A stretch of 64,000 nt of DNA from an uncultured Pseudomonadota bacterium (GTDB lineage: Bacteria; Pseudomonadota; Gammaproteobacteria; Methylococcales; Methylomonadaceae). This document shows, one piece after another, positions 26,469 to 35,211 of this stretch; the first letter of the stretch is position 1; each line of letters opens with the position of its first letter. The translations under genes were made by a program, and so were the position numbers. The notes below the pieces were generated by a model. It did no database searches and had not been told where the DNA came from. It saw nothing but the letters and a program-made list of their open reading frames with translations. Where the stretch lies: the NCBI GenBank assembly GCA_903834465.1, contig CAILJB010000112.1, forward strand, positions 29,835 through 93,834. Reading direction: 5' to 3'.

Positions 26469-27760
26469 GCATAAACATGTTGCGTCAAAATGCCTTAACT
26501 ATTTTTCAAGCGTGTGTTGCGGCTGCAAACCCTTATGACGCAGTAAAAAAGCATTTTGTCTTAGATAAAAATTATTCAAACATTCACGTTATCGCTTTTG
26601 GTAAAGCGGCGTGTGCTATGTCAAAGGCGGCTCAAGACATTATTCCACCCGATATACTGGGTAACGCAATTGCCGTCACCAATTATGAAAATGTCACGGT
26701 TGTAAATAACATTGAAGTGATTGGCGCGTCGCATCCTTTACCTGATGAAGCGGGTTTTCATGCCACAGAACGCATTGCTACAATTGCTAAACAAGCACAA
26801 ATAGGCGAATTAGTTTTAGTGTTAATTAGCGGTGGCGGGTCGGCGTTAATTCCGTATCCGGTTGATTCGATTACGCTAGACGAAAAAATTGCTACGACAA
26901 ATTTATTATTATCTTGTGGCGCGACCATCAATGAAGTCAATTGTGTGCGTAAACATTTGTCACAATTAAAAGGCGGTTGGTTAGCTAAACTGATTGCACC
27001 CGCTGATTGTCACGCGCTGATTTTGTCGGATGTATTAGGCGATGATTTAAGCGTCATTGCCAGCGGCACAACCGTTCCCGATGAATCAACTTTTTCAGAA
27101 GCGATTGCGATTTTAAAAACTAAACATGTTTGGAACGATGCGCCACAATCCGTACGAACACATTTAGAACAAGGCGAACGGGGAATTATTCCCGAAACAC
27201 CTAAAACGCATGACCCAATTTTTAGTCATACCTCACACGCGCTAATTGGTAGCAATGCGATGAGTGTTGACGCGATGACAACTATCAGCCAATCTTTAGG
27301 CTATGAAACTATTCGATATGCCTATCCATTATGTGGTGAAGCACGCGATGTTGCCGAGCAATTTGTATTGGCAGCCAAAAGTTACCCCCTTGAAAATAAG
27401 AAAATTGCTTTTATAACGGGTGGCGAAACGACGGTGACATTACGCGGTAAGGGACGCGGTGGACGAAATCAAGAAATGGCATTGGCGTTTGCACTTGCCG
27501 CTGAAAAACATGGTTTGAATGGTCGCTGGGTATTTTTAAGTGGCGGCACCGATGGCATTGATGGCGTAAGCCCTGCTGCAGGTGGTATTGTCGATGCTAG
27601 CACGCTGCAACGTATGAGAAAATCAGGCGAAAATCCATTAGCTTTATTGGAAAATAACGATTCTTACACCGCGTTAAAAAGCGCAAATGATTTGTTAATG
27701 ACTGGCGCAACCGGTACGAATGTCGCAGATTTACAGATTTTATTGATTGAAATTATTTAA
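26465..27760 (+). CDS. gck: Glycerate 2-kinase (MOFRL family)
   Basis: 431-residue class II glycerate kinase that phosphorylates D-glycerate to 2-phosphoglycerate, the step that returns serine-cycle carbon to PEP. Family landmarks are AFGKAACAMSKAA, GASHPLPDE, LVLISGGGSALIPYP, the VRKHLSQLKGGWLA block and DVLGDDLSVIASG. The C-terminal MOFRL domain has GGETTVTLRGKGRGGRNQEM and SGGTDGIDGVSPAAGG. The ATG overlaps the mtdA stop (ATGA), so the two are translated as a pair. With mdh divergent, three serine-cycle functions lie together. Confidence 0.93.
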   Translation: MSINMLRQNALTIFQACVAAANPYDAVKKHFVLDKNYSNIHVIAFGKAACAMSKAAQDIIPPDILGNAIAVTNYENVTVVNNIEVIGASHPLPDEAGFHATERIATIAKQAQIGELVLVLISGGGSALIPYPVDSITLDEKIATTNLLLSCGATINEVNCVRKHLSQLKGGWLAKLIAPADCHALILSDVLGDDLSVIASGTTVPDESTFSEAIAILKTKHVWNDAPQSVRTHLEQGERGIIPETPKTHDPIFSHTSHALIGSNAMSVDAMTTISQSLGYETIRYAYPLCGEARDVAEQFVLAAKSYPLENKKIAFITGGETTVTLRGKGRGGRNQEMALAFALAAEKHGLNGRWVFLSGGTDGIDGVSPAAGGIVDASTLQRMRKSGENPLALLENNDSYTALKSANDLLMTGATGTNVADLQILLIEII

Positions 27761-27775
27761 ACAAATGAGAACAAA

Positions 27776-28597
27776 ATGAATACACAAAAAATTGGTTTTA
27801 TCGGCGGCGGCAATATGGCAGTGAGTTTACTCAACGGTCTGATTGCGAGCGGTCATCCAGCGCAACAGCTTTGGGTCTCCGACACAAACCTCGATACGTT
27901 AGCGAATTTGGAAAAACAGTTAAACGTTAATACATCTAGTGATAATGCCGCAATTGTTGAAGCTGCCGATGTCATCGTCTTGGCTGTAAAACCACAAGTT
28001 TTAAAATCTGTTGCACAAACCTTAGCGACGGCAATTACTGCGAAGAAATCACTTGTGGTTTCAATTGCCGCCGGAATTTCGCAAGCCAGTTTGAGTGCGT
28101 GGTTAGGCGATGAAACAGCGATTGTGCGCTGTATGCCCAATACCCCCGCCTTAGTTTTAACTGGCGCGACCGGTTTGCATGCAAATTCAAATGTTACTGA
28201 GGAACAAAGTGATTTAGCTGAAAATATTTTACGTTCAGTCGGCATTGCTTTATGGGTTGAAACCGAAGGTGAACTCGATGCTGTCACGGCTGTTTCAGGC
28301 AGTGGTCCTGCGTATTATTTTTTATTGATGGAAGCGATGGAAAAAGCGGCGTTAGAAATGGGTTTAAGTCCAAATACCGCGCAATTGCTCGTGCAACAAA
28401 CCGCTTTAGGTGCCGCAAAAATTGCACTGGAATCCGCAGAATCGCCCGAAAATTTACGTCAGCGCGTTACCTCGCCAAACGGTACGACACAAAAAGCCAT
28501 TGAAACCTTTCAAGCGGGTGGTTTTATCGAATTAGTGGCAAAAGCTCTGCACGCCGCCCGCGACCGTTCAATCGAATTATCAAAACAGGAAGCCTAA
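27776..28597 (+). CDS. proC: Pyrroline-5-carboxylate reductase
   Basis: 273-residue enzyme for the last step of proline synthesis, reducing pyrroline-5-carboxylate with NAD(P)H. The nucleotide-binding start IGFIGGGNMAVSLL, the VIVLAVKPQVL segment, the RCMPNTPALVLTGATGL block and the C-terminal VSGSGPAYYF and RQRVTSPNGTTQKAIE are all present. It follows the glycerate kinase gene by 15 bases and precedes yggT by 3 bases. The proC-yggT order is common, but the usual yggS gene is not between or before them here. Confidence 0.95.
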   Translation: MNTQKIGFIGGGNMAVSLLNGLIASGHPAQQLWVSDTNLDTLANLEKQLNVNTSSDNAAIVEAADVIVLAVKPQVLKSVAQTLATAITAKKSLVVSIAAGISQASLSAWLGDETAIVRCMPNTPALVLTGATGLHANSNVTEEQSDLAENILRSVGIALWVETEGELDAVTAVSGSGPAYYFLLMEAMEKAALEMGLSPNTAQLLVQQTALGAAKIALESAESPENLRQRVTSPNGTTQKAIETFQAGGFIELVAKALHAARDRSIELSKQEA

Positions 28598-28600
28598 CTC

Positions 28601-29176
28601 ATGGGCATGAATTATTTTACTAATCCGGTGATATTTGTTTTAGATACCTTTTTTTCGCTGTATATCGGAGCCGTTTTATTGCGCTTTTTATTGCAATGGT
28701 GTCGCGCAGATTTTCGCAATCCGATTTCAAAATTTTTAATCATGCTCACGCATCCACCGTTGAAAATTTTGCGCCGTTTTATTCCGGCAATCGGCAATAT
28801 TGATACGTCGTCGTTAGTGTTAATGATGGCATTGCAATTACTCGCGAATGGTTCGCTGGCATTGCTACAAGGCGTGACGTTTAGCATTGGCGGTTTGATT
28901 TTAACGGCGTTTGCCCAATTGATTGCGTTGCTATTAAACGTTTTCTTTTATGCGGTTTTCGCTCGCGCTATGCTGAGTTGGCTGAATCCAGGCACGTTTA
29001 GCGACATATCCGCATTACTTTACAGTTTGACCGAACCGTTATTGCGAACATGTCGCAGTGCATTACCGAATTTTGGTGGGCTGGATTTGTCGGTCATTTT
29101 GGTATTGATGGGCATTCAATTGGTTGAAATGTTAATTTTGCCACCGTTGTATCAATTAGCGAGTTTAATCGGTTGA
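28601..29176 (+). CDS. yggT: YggT family integral membrane protein
   Basis: 191-residue inner-membrane protein with two YggT repeats, each starting with a transmembrane helix and a conserved R-x-x-L-S/Q-W element (LLRFLLQWCRADFRNPIS near 25-42 and AMLSWLNPGTFSDIS near 130). PP/TEPLL-type turns after each (THPPLKILRRFIP and LTEPLLRTCRSALP) are typical. The family has been linked to osmotic stress, potassium supply and cell division, without a firm function. Its stop overlaps the start of a broken yggU reading frame (TTGA). Confidence 0.88.
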   Translation: MGMNYFTNPVIFVLDTFFSLYIGAVLLRFLLQWCRADFRNPISKFLIMLTHPPLKILRRFIPAIGNIDTSSLVLMMALQLLANGSLALLQGVTFSIGGLILTAFAQLIALLLNVFFYAVFARAMLSWLNPGTFSDISALLYSLTEPLLRTCRSALPNFGGLDLSVILVLMGIQLVEMLILPPLYQLASLIG

Positions 29177-29301
29177 GCGGTTATTTATGGCAAGGCGACG
29201 TGTTGATTTTAAATTTACACGTCCTGCCTAAAGCATCACCACGGGAATTCCCTGCATCTTTAAATATCGAACCGTCACGTCATGAAAAAAAGCGATTTTA
29301 A
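29173..29301 (+). pseudogene. yggU: Truncated YggU/DUF167 gene
   Basis: Directly after yggT, where gammaproteobacteria usually carry yggU, a 42-codon frame starts at a TTG overlapping the yggT stop. It reads YLWQGDVLILNLHVLPKAS, the standard N-terminal strand of the DUF167 fold. Family likeness stops after about residue 26 (near 29250), and the frame ends inside the start of queA. Normal members are about 95 residues, so the GDALKVRL..PPVDGKAN core is lost. A deletion that joined the yggU start to the queA leader explains this. Confidence 0.65.
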
Positions 29302-30304
29302 TTACATCTTGCCTGAAGCGTTAATTGCACAACAACCGTTATCCGAACGTACAGCCAGTCGTTTACTGACGATGAATCGAGATACCGGCGAATTACACGA
29401 TAAACAATTTAGCGATTTGCTCGATTTTATTGCGTCGGAAGATTTACTCGTTTTTAACGATACGCGCGTTATTCCCGCACGATTATTTGGCACGAAAACA
29501 ACTGGCGGCAAAATCGAAATTTTAATCGAGCGTATTTTGGATGAACAACACGCGCTGGCACATATTCGCGCCAGTAAATCTCCCAAAGCAGGCGCGAAAA
29601 TTCAACTCGATAACGGCTATTTTTGTGAGGTCGAAGGCAGAGATGGCGATTTATTTAAATTATATTTTGAAAACGAAAAAACGTTGTTAGAAATACTTGC
29701 TGAAATTGGACATATTCCATTGCCACCGTATATCGAACGTGCTGATAACGAAGACGATTTAACGCGCTATCAAACTGTTTTTGGCAAACAATTGGGCGCA
29801 GTGGCAGCACCCACGGCAGGATTGCATTTCGATGAATCCATGTTGGAAAAAATCAGGGCAAAAGGTGTGCAAACTGCTTTTGTAACGTTGCATGTTGGCA
29901 GTGGCACATTTCAACCGGTTCGCGTAGAAAATTTATCTGAACATGTCATGCACAAAGAATATTTTTCCGTATCGCAAGAAACAGTAGATGCCGTACAAGC
30001 CACAAAAAAACGTAATGGAAGAGTCATTGCAATTGGGACAACAGCCGTTCGGGCTTTAGAATCAGCTTCACGTTCTGGAACATTACAAGCAGGTTTTGGC
30101 GACACAGATTTGTTTATTTTGTCGGGTTATGAATTCAAATCTGTCGATGCGATGCTAACCAATTTTCATTTGCCCGAATCCACATTGTTGATGTTAGTTG
30201 CCGCCTTCTCACGTTATGACTTTGTAATGACTGCGTATCAGCACGCCATTGAGCAACAGTACCGATTTTTTAGTTATGGCGATGCAATGTGGATTTATCG
30301 TTGA
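29282..30304 (+). CDS. queA: S-adenosylmethionine:tRNA ribosyltransferase-isomerase
   Basis: 340-residue enzyme that moves the ribosyl part of SAM onto preQ1 in tRNA to form epoxyqueuosine. The family start [20 protein letters not shown] is present. So are the [12 protein letters not shown] and [20 protein letters not shown] blocks, [27 protein letters not shown] and the C-terminal [16 protein letters not shown]. Length is normal. The usual partner tgt is not next to it. It is the last gene of the mtdA-to-queA run, and its leader includes the yggU remnant. Confidence 0.96.
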   Translation: MKKSDFNYILPEALIAQQPLSERTASRLLTMNRDTGELHDKQFSDLLDFIASEDLLVFNDTRVIPARLFGTKTTGGKIEILIERILDEQHALAHIRASKSPKAGAKIQLDNGYFCEVEGRDGDLFKLYFENEKTLLEILAEIGHIPLPPYIERADNEDDLTRYQTVFGKQLGAVAAPTAGLHFDESMLEKIRAKGVQTAFVTLHVGSGTFQPVRVENLSEHVMHKEYFSVSQETVDAVQATKKRNGRVIAIGTTAVRALESASRSGTLQAGFGDTDLFILSGYEFKSVDAMLTNFHLPESTLLMLVAAFSRYDFVMTAYQHAIEQQYRFFSYGDAMWIYR

Positions 30305-30311
30305 ACATTTC

Positions 30312-30346
30312 AAACCACTGGCATGGCATATAAATGACAGTGGTTT
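30312..30346. terminator. Hairpin between convergent queA and serC
   Basis: A 9-base perfect stem (AAACCACTG with CAGTGGTTT) has only short T runs on either side. It probably terminates both genes, weakly. Confidence 0.5.
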
Positions 30347-30358
30347 AAACATGGCGGT

Positions 30359-31438
30359 TTAATGCGTGCGTTCAAATTCCTGCATAAAAGCAATCAAAGC
30401 CTCGACACCGCTTTCTGGCATCGCGTTATAAATACTCGCTCGCATACCACCAAGTAAACGATGCCCTTTCAATTCATTTAATCCCGCCGCTTCCGCCGCG
30501 ATTAAAAAATCGGTTTCCAATGCTTCATTTGTCAAAATAAATGGCACATTCATCCGTGAACGTGACGCGATTTCAACCGAATTGCGATATAAACTCGACA
30601 CATCGATGGCTTGATATAACTTTGCTGATTTAGCGATATTACGTTGTTCAATAGCTGCCAAACCGCCTTGCGTTTGCAACCATTTAAAAACTAATCCCAT
30701 CAAATACCAACTGTAAGTTGTTGGGGTGTTGAGCATTGACTGATTATTGGCTTGTTCTTCGTAATTAAAAACAGGCGGCACAGTTTTCGAACATTGTCCT
30801 AACAAATCCTCACGCACAATCACCACCGTCACACCCGCCGCCCCCATATTTTTTTGGCTACCGGCATAAATTAAACCGAATTGGCTAACATCAACAGGAC
30901 GAGACAAAATATTTGACGACATATCGCACACCAGTGGCAACCCTTTTGCATCAGGAATGCTGTCAAATTCCACGCCATGAATCGTTTCGTTTGAGGTGTA
31001 ATGCAAATAAGCCGCTTGCGGGTCAACTTCCCACGTCGCAGAATTTGGAATTGTGGTGAAATGGCTATGTTTAGAACTTGCGCTAATAATCGCTTCGCAA
31101 TACGGCTTCGCATCTTTAATGGCTTTTTTTGACCATGCGCCGGTTTTGACGTAACAGGCTTTGGTTTTGTTGCCTAAAATATTTTGCGGAATCAACGAAA
31201 ATTGCGCCGACGCGCCACCTTGCAAAAATAACACGCGATAATTTTCAGGAATAGTCATCAACGCGCGTAAATCAGCTTCCAATTCGGCAGCAATACTCAT
31301 AAATTGTTTGCCACGATGACTCATTTCCATCACCGACATACCGCTGCCGCGCCAATCGAGTAATTCTTGTTGTGCTTGTTGCAAAACCACTTCAGGCAAC
31401 ATCGATGGCCCTGCGCTAAAATTATAAATGCGCGTCAT
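30359..31438 (-). CDS. serC: Phosphoserine aminotransferase
   Basis: 359-residue PLP enzyme of serine (and pyridoxine) biosynthesis, converting phosphohydroxypyruvate and glutamate to phosphoserine. The N-terminal YNFSAGPSMLPE and the HRGKQFM, FLQGGASAQFSLIP and PLVCDMSSNILSRP blocks are typical. The PLP lysine is in YAGSQKNMGAAG. The C-terminal KGHRLLGGMRASIYNAMP is also conserved. The ATG at 31438 has GGAG about 9 bases upstream; a TTG two codons earlier is possible. In a methylotroph with a partial serine cycle this enzyme supplies serine. Confidence 0.96.
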   Translation of the reverse strand: MTRIYNFSAGPSMLPEVVLQQAQQELLDWRGSGMSVMEMSHRGKQFMSIAAELEADLRALMTIPENYRVLFLQGGASAQFSLIPQNILGNKTKACYVKTGAWSKKAIKDAKPYCEAIISASSKHSHFTTIPNSATWEVDPQAAYLHYTSNETIHGVEFDSIPDAKGLPLVCDMSSNILSRPVDVSQFGLIYAGSQKNMGAAGVTVVIVREDLLGQCSKTVPPVFNYEEQANNQSMLNTPTTYSWYLMGLVFKWLQTQGGLAAIEQRNIAKSAKLYQAIDVSSLYRNSVEIASRSRMNVPFILTNEALETDFLIAAEAAGLNELKGHRLLGGMRASIYNAMPESGVEALIAFMQEFERTH

Positions 31439-31478
31439 GTTCAAAATTCTCCAATAAAAATCATGCGTAAAAGTGTGG

Positions 31479-31490
31479 GTATTATAATAC
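31479..31490. promoter_or_regulatory. Palindromic double -10 element shared by serC and mfd
   Basis: The 12-base sequence GTATTATAATAC is a perfect palindrome and presents TATAAT on both strands, midway between the divergent serC and mfd starts. No strong -35 is seen on either side. Confidence 0.45.
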
Positions 31491-31545
31491 GCGCCTCTAA
31501 ATTCGGTTTAAAATAACCACTGTTTATGTTTTGCAATGACTGACT

Positions 31546-34500
31546 ATGCCCAACACTTCATTAAACCTTTCCGTTCCTACGTCTAAACAACCTACCGTCA
31601 CTTGGTCAGGTTTAACCGGTTGTGCCGATTCTTTGGCTTTGGCGACAGCGATTCAAACACATCGCCGTTTATTTGTGATTGTTACGCCTGACGCACACAG
31701 TGCATTGCGGCTGGAACACGAATTGGCGTTTTTTTTAAATCATGAACAACCCATTTTGCATTTTCCCGATTGGGAAACCTTGCCGTATGACGTATTTTCG
31801 CCGTTGCCGGAAATTATTTCGGAGCGTTTACAAACCTTAACGACTTTGCCGAATTTGGAACAAGGCGCGTTAATTGTCGCTGCAAATACGTTAATGCACT
31901 GCCTCACGCCGCCCGACTTTTTAGCGCAGCAACAATTCACGTTAAACAAAGGTGATTCGCTAAACGGCATTGCCGAACAACTCAAACAACGTGGTTACGA
32001 AGCGGTCACGCAAGTTTTTACGCACGGCGAGTTTTCGTTACATGGCTCAATTTTGGATATTTTTGCCATGGGTAGCCGCGTGCCGATGCGTTTGGAAATG
32101 GACAGTGATAAAGTTATCAATTCATTACGCGCCTTTGATGTGGAAAGCCAACGCGCTTTTTCGACTGACGAAATTATTGAATCGCTGACCATTTTGCCTG
32201 TGCGGGAATTTCCGTTTGACGAGGCAGCAATTGAACGATTTAAAAATCATTTTTCAAATAACGGCGCGTTTTATCGTGATGTCACGCAAGGCATTGCGGT
32301 CGGTGGTTTAGAATATTATCTGCCGTTATTTACGCAACAAACCGCGACTCTGTTTGATTATTTGCCTGAATCTGCCTTACTGGTCACGTTGCCGAATTTG
32401 AAAACCGCGATGACAGATTTTGATGACGCGGTAAAAACACGTTTTGAATTGCGGAAAAATGATGCCGAACGCCCTGCCCTTGCGCCTGAAAAATTATTTT
32501 TATCGCCACAAAATATCACCGCCGAATTTAAAAAACGTGAACAAATTGTTTTAGACGTTTGCGCTCCCCTTCCAGACATTAGTTTTAACGCCCATTTCAA
32601 ACATCCCGCACAAGCATTGACGAAATTTGTCGCTGATTTTGACGGCAAAATATTATTTGTCGCCGAATCCGCAGGTCATCGAGAAGCCTTGTTGCAAACC
32701 TTAAAGCGCGAATCGATTTACCCAAAAGTTGTCGCCGATTGGCAAACATTTTTAAGTAGCGAACATACGCATTGCATTACCGTTGCCTCGATTGACGCAG
32801 GTTTATTATTGCAAAAACCGGCGTTGGCAATGATTACCGAAAGCCAATTATCGGGCGAAAAAGTCGCGCAACGTCGTCGCCGTAAAACCTCTGCGCGGCA
32901 ATTAGAAACGCTGGTGGCGAATCTAAACGAACTCACGATTGGCGCACCGGTTGTGCATTCTGAACATGGTGTGGGACGTTATTTAGGTTTGCAAACGTTG
33001 GAAATTGGCGGCATGAGCGGCGAATTTTTAACGCTCAGTTATGCCAATGACGATAAATTATATGTACCCGTTGCGTCATTGCACGTCATTACGCGCTACA
33101 CCGGCATGAGTCCCGAAAACGCGCCGTTACATAAATTAGGTAGCGACCAATGGCGCAGAGCCAAACAAAAAGCCATTGCTCGCATTCATGATGTCGCCGC
33201 TGAATTACTCGATATTCACGCGAAACGCGCCTTGCATCAACGCCCCGCTGAACCGTTATTCGAGCGCATTAGTGCGGATGATTATTACGCTTTCGCACAA
33301 GGTTTTCGTTTTGAAGAAACGCCCGACCAAGCCAAAGCGATTGAAAATATCATCGACGATTTCAATCAAATCAAACCGATGGACAGAGTGATTTGCGGTG
33401 ACGTGGGATTTGGTAAAACTGAAGTCGCCATGCGAGCGGCGTTTTTAGCGGTGCAAAACGGTAAACAAGTCGCGGTACTTGTGCCAACAACATTACTCGC
33501 TCAACAACATCACGTTAATTTTTGCGACCGCTTTGCCGATTGGCCAATAAAAATCGAACTGCTATCGCGCTTTGTTACGGCAAAAGAACAAAAACAAATT
33601 GCCCAAGAACTCGAAAAAGGCACAGTCGATATTGTCATCGGCACGCATAAATTGCTTGGCGATGGGTTGAAATATAAAAATTTAGGCTTGGTCATCATCG
33701 ACGAAGAACACCGTTTTGGTGTGCGTCAAAAAGAGCAATTCAAAAAATTACGCAGCGAATTAGATTTACTCACGCTAACAGCAACGCCCATTCCGCGCAC
33801 GTTAAATATGGCGATGAGTGGTTTGCGCGATATTTCAATTATCGCCAGTCCGCCACCGAATCGTCATCCAATTAAAACCTTTATCAATGAATGGCAAGAT
33901 GAGCAGATTCGTGAAGCGTGTCAGCGCGAAATCAAACGCGGTGGACAAGTGTTTTTCTTGCATAACGACATTAAAAGCATGGACAAAATGGCGGAAGTGT
34001 TAAGTCGTTTAATTCCCGAAGCGCGGCTCGAAATCGCACACGGTCAAATGCACGGCAATGAACTTGAACGCATCATGCTCGATTTTTATCATCAGCGTTT
34101 TAATATTTTGCTCAGTACCACGATTATCGAAAGCGGTATCGACATTCCTAGCGCAAATACCATGATTATCAATCGGGCTGATAAATTGGGTTTAGCGGCG
34201 TTGCATCAATTACGCGGTCGGGTAGGACGTTCGCACCATCGCGCGTATGCGTATTTTATTGTGCCGCCGAAAGCGTTAATGACTGCCGATGCGATTAAAC
34301 GTTTGGATGCTATCGAAGCGGCGGGCGATTTAGGCGCAGGATTTATGTTATCCGCACACGATATGGAAATTCGTGGCGCGGGGGAATTGCTTGGCGAAGG
34401 GCAAAGTGGTCAAATTCAAGAAATTGGTTTTACGCTTTATACCGAATTATTAGAACGCGCCGTCAGGGCATTGAAAGCCGGTAAAAATCCCGAACTGGAT

Positions 34501-34953
34501 ATAACCTCAAATGGTGCAGAAGTTGATTTGCAAGCCAGCGCGTTAATTCCTGACGATTATTTATTCGATGTGCATGAGCGTTTGGTTTTGTACAAACGTA
34601 TTGCCAATGCTCAAACGGCAAATGAGTTGCGTGATTTGCAAATTGAAATGATTGACCGCTTTGGTTTATTGCCCGACGCGACTAAAACATTGTTTAGTAT
34701 TGCCGAACTGAAACAACACGCGACAGCATTAGGCATTAAAAAAATCGAAGTCCATTCTGAAGGCGGACGTGTTTTGTTTTTGCCTGAACCGAATATTGAT
34801 TTAGGGCAGCTGATTTCGTTGATTCAAACACAGCCACAAATCTATAAACTCGACGGTCAGGATAAATTGAGATTTATACAAAAATTTGAAAATACGACGC
34901 AGAAAGTAGAATTTATTGCAGCATTATTGGAACAATTAGCACTCAAAACTTGA
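31546..34953 (+). CDS. mfd: Transcription-repair coupling factor
   Basis: 1135-residue Mfd, which removes stalled RNA polymerase and recruits UvrA for repair. The N-terminal UvrB-like module (about 1-350), the RNA-polymerase-interacting domain (VVHSEHGVGRYLGLQTLEIGG region) and the RecG-like translocase are in order. Walker A is GDVGFGKTEVAMRAAF, the DEEH box reads IDEEHRFGVRQKE, and motif VI is HQLRGRVGRS. The C-terminal TRCF domain closes the protein. Length is close to E. coli Mfd (1148). No clear ribosome site is seen at the ATG. No terminator is visible before the SRP RNA promoter. Confidence 0.97.
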   Translation: MPNTSLNLSVPTSKQPTVTWSGLTGCADSLALATAIQTHRRLFVIVTPDAHSALRLEHELAFFLNHEQPILHFPDWETLPYDVFSPLPEIISERLQTLTTLPNLEQGALIVAANTLMHCLTPPDFLAQQQFTLNKGDSLNGIAEQLKQRGYEAVTQVFTHGEFSLHGSILDIFAMGSRVPMRLEMDSDKVINSLRAFDVESQRAFSTDEIIESLTILPVREFPFDEAAIERFKNHFSNNGAFYRDVTQGIAVGGLEYYLPLFTQQTATLFDYLPESALLVTLPNLKTAMTDFDDAVKTRFELRKNDAERPALAPEKLFLSPQNITAEFKKREQIVLDVCAPLPDISFNAHFKHPAQALTKFVADFDGKILFVAESAGHREALLQTLKRESIYPKVVADWQTFLSSEHTHCITVASIDAGLLLQKPALAMITESQLSGEKVAQRRRRKTSARQLETLVANLNELTIGAPVVHSEHGVGRYLGLQTLEIGGMSGEFLTLSYANDDKLYVPVASLHVITRYTGMSPENAPLHKLGSDQWRRAKQKAIARIHDVAAELLDIHAKRALHQRPAEPLFERISADDYYAFAQGFRFEETPDQAKAIENIIDDFNQIKPMDRVICGDVGFGKTEVAMRAAFLAVQNGKQVAVLVPTTLLAQQHHVNFCDRFADWPIKIELLSRFVTAKEQKQIAQELEKGTVDIVIGTHKLLGDGLKYKNLGLVIIDEEHRFGVRQKEQFKKLRSELDLLTLTATPIPRTLNMAMSGLRDISIIASPPPNRHPIKTFINEWQDEQIREACQREIKRGGQVFFLHNDIKSMDKMAEVLSRLIPEARLEIAHGQMHGNELERIMLDFYHQRFNILLSTTIIESGIDIPSANTMIINRADKLGLAALHQLRGRVGRSHHRAYAYFIVPPKALMTADAIKRLDAIEAAGDLGAGFMLSAHDMEIRGAGELLGEGQSGQIQEIGFTLYTELLERAVRALKAGKNPELDITSNGAEVDLQASALIPDDYLFDVHERLVLYKRIANAQTANELRDLQIEMIDRFGLLPDATKTLFSIAELKQHATALGIKKIEVHSEGGRVLFLPEPNIDLGQLISLIQTQPQIYKLDGQDKLRFIQKFENTTQKVEFIAALLEQLALKT

Positions 34954-35004
34954 CATAATTTGAAACGAATTGATGCGAGACGATGACAAAAATCACGAAT
35001 TAAG

Positions 35005-35033
35005 TTGTCAGCATGGCATTCTTAGGTGATAAT
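35005..35033 (+). promoter_or_regulatory. Sigma70 promoter of the SRP RNA gene
   Basis: TTGTCA at 35005-35010 and GATAAT at 35028-35033 are separated by exactly 17 bases. The predicted start (about 35040) gives a leader of roughly 29 bases that contains a small hairpin (TCAGCT/AGCTGA), presumably trimmed by RNase P as in E. coli. Confidence 0.65.
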
Positions 35034-35068
35034 ACGCCGTCTTCAGCTAATTGAGCTGACAGCATTAT

Positions 35069-35180
35069 GGTAGTTTATCGGTTCTCTCGCAACGATACGC
35101 TGTGAACCCCGCCAGGTACGGAAGTAAGCAACGGTAACAGCAGATTCGTGTGCCGAGATGTAGCTGGTACACTACCACCC
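35069..35180 (+). ncRNA. ffs: 4.5S-type signal recognition particle RNA
   Basis: About 112 bases. The conserved apical domain is clear: the CAGGTACGGAAGTAAGCA segment contains the GGAA tetraloop, and the GTGTGCCGAGATGTAGCTGG segment forms the 3' side of the Ffh-binding internal loops. The ends pair (GGTAGT with ACTACC), which sets the boundaries to within a few bases. Together with Ffh it targets nascent membrane proteins to FtsY and the Sec translocon. It lies directly upstream of dnaX. No T-rich terminator follows, so dnaX may be co-transcribed. Confidence 0.9.
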
Positions 35181-35211
35181 AAATTGCCCTCAAAATTTCA
35201 AATATCCCGTC

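Noticed and set aside
26153..26488. Two antisense frames of over 100 residues opposite mtdA
   Set aside because: mtdA is well supported and the antisense proteins look like low-quality shadow sequence.
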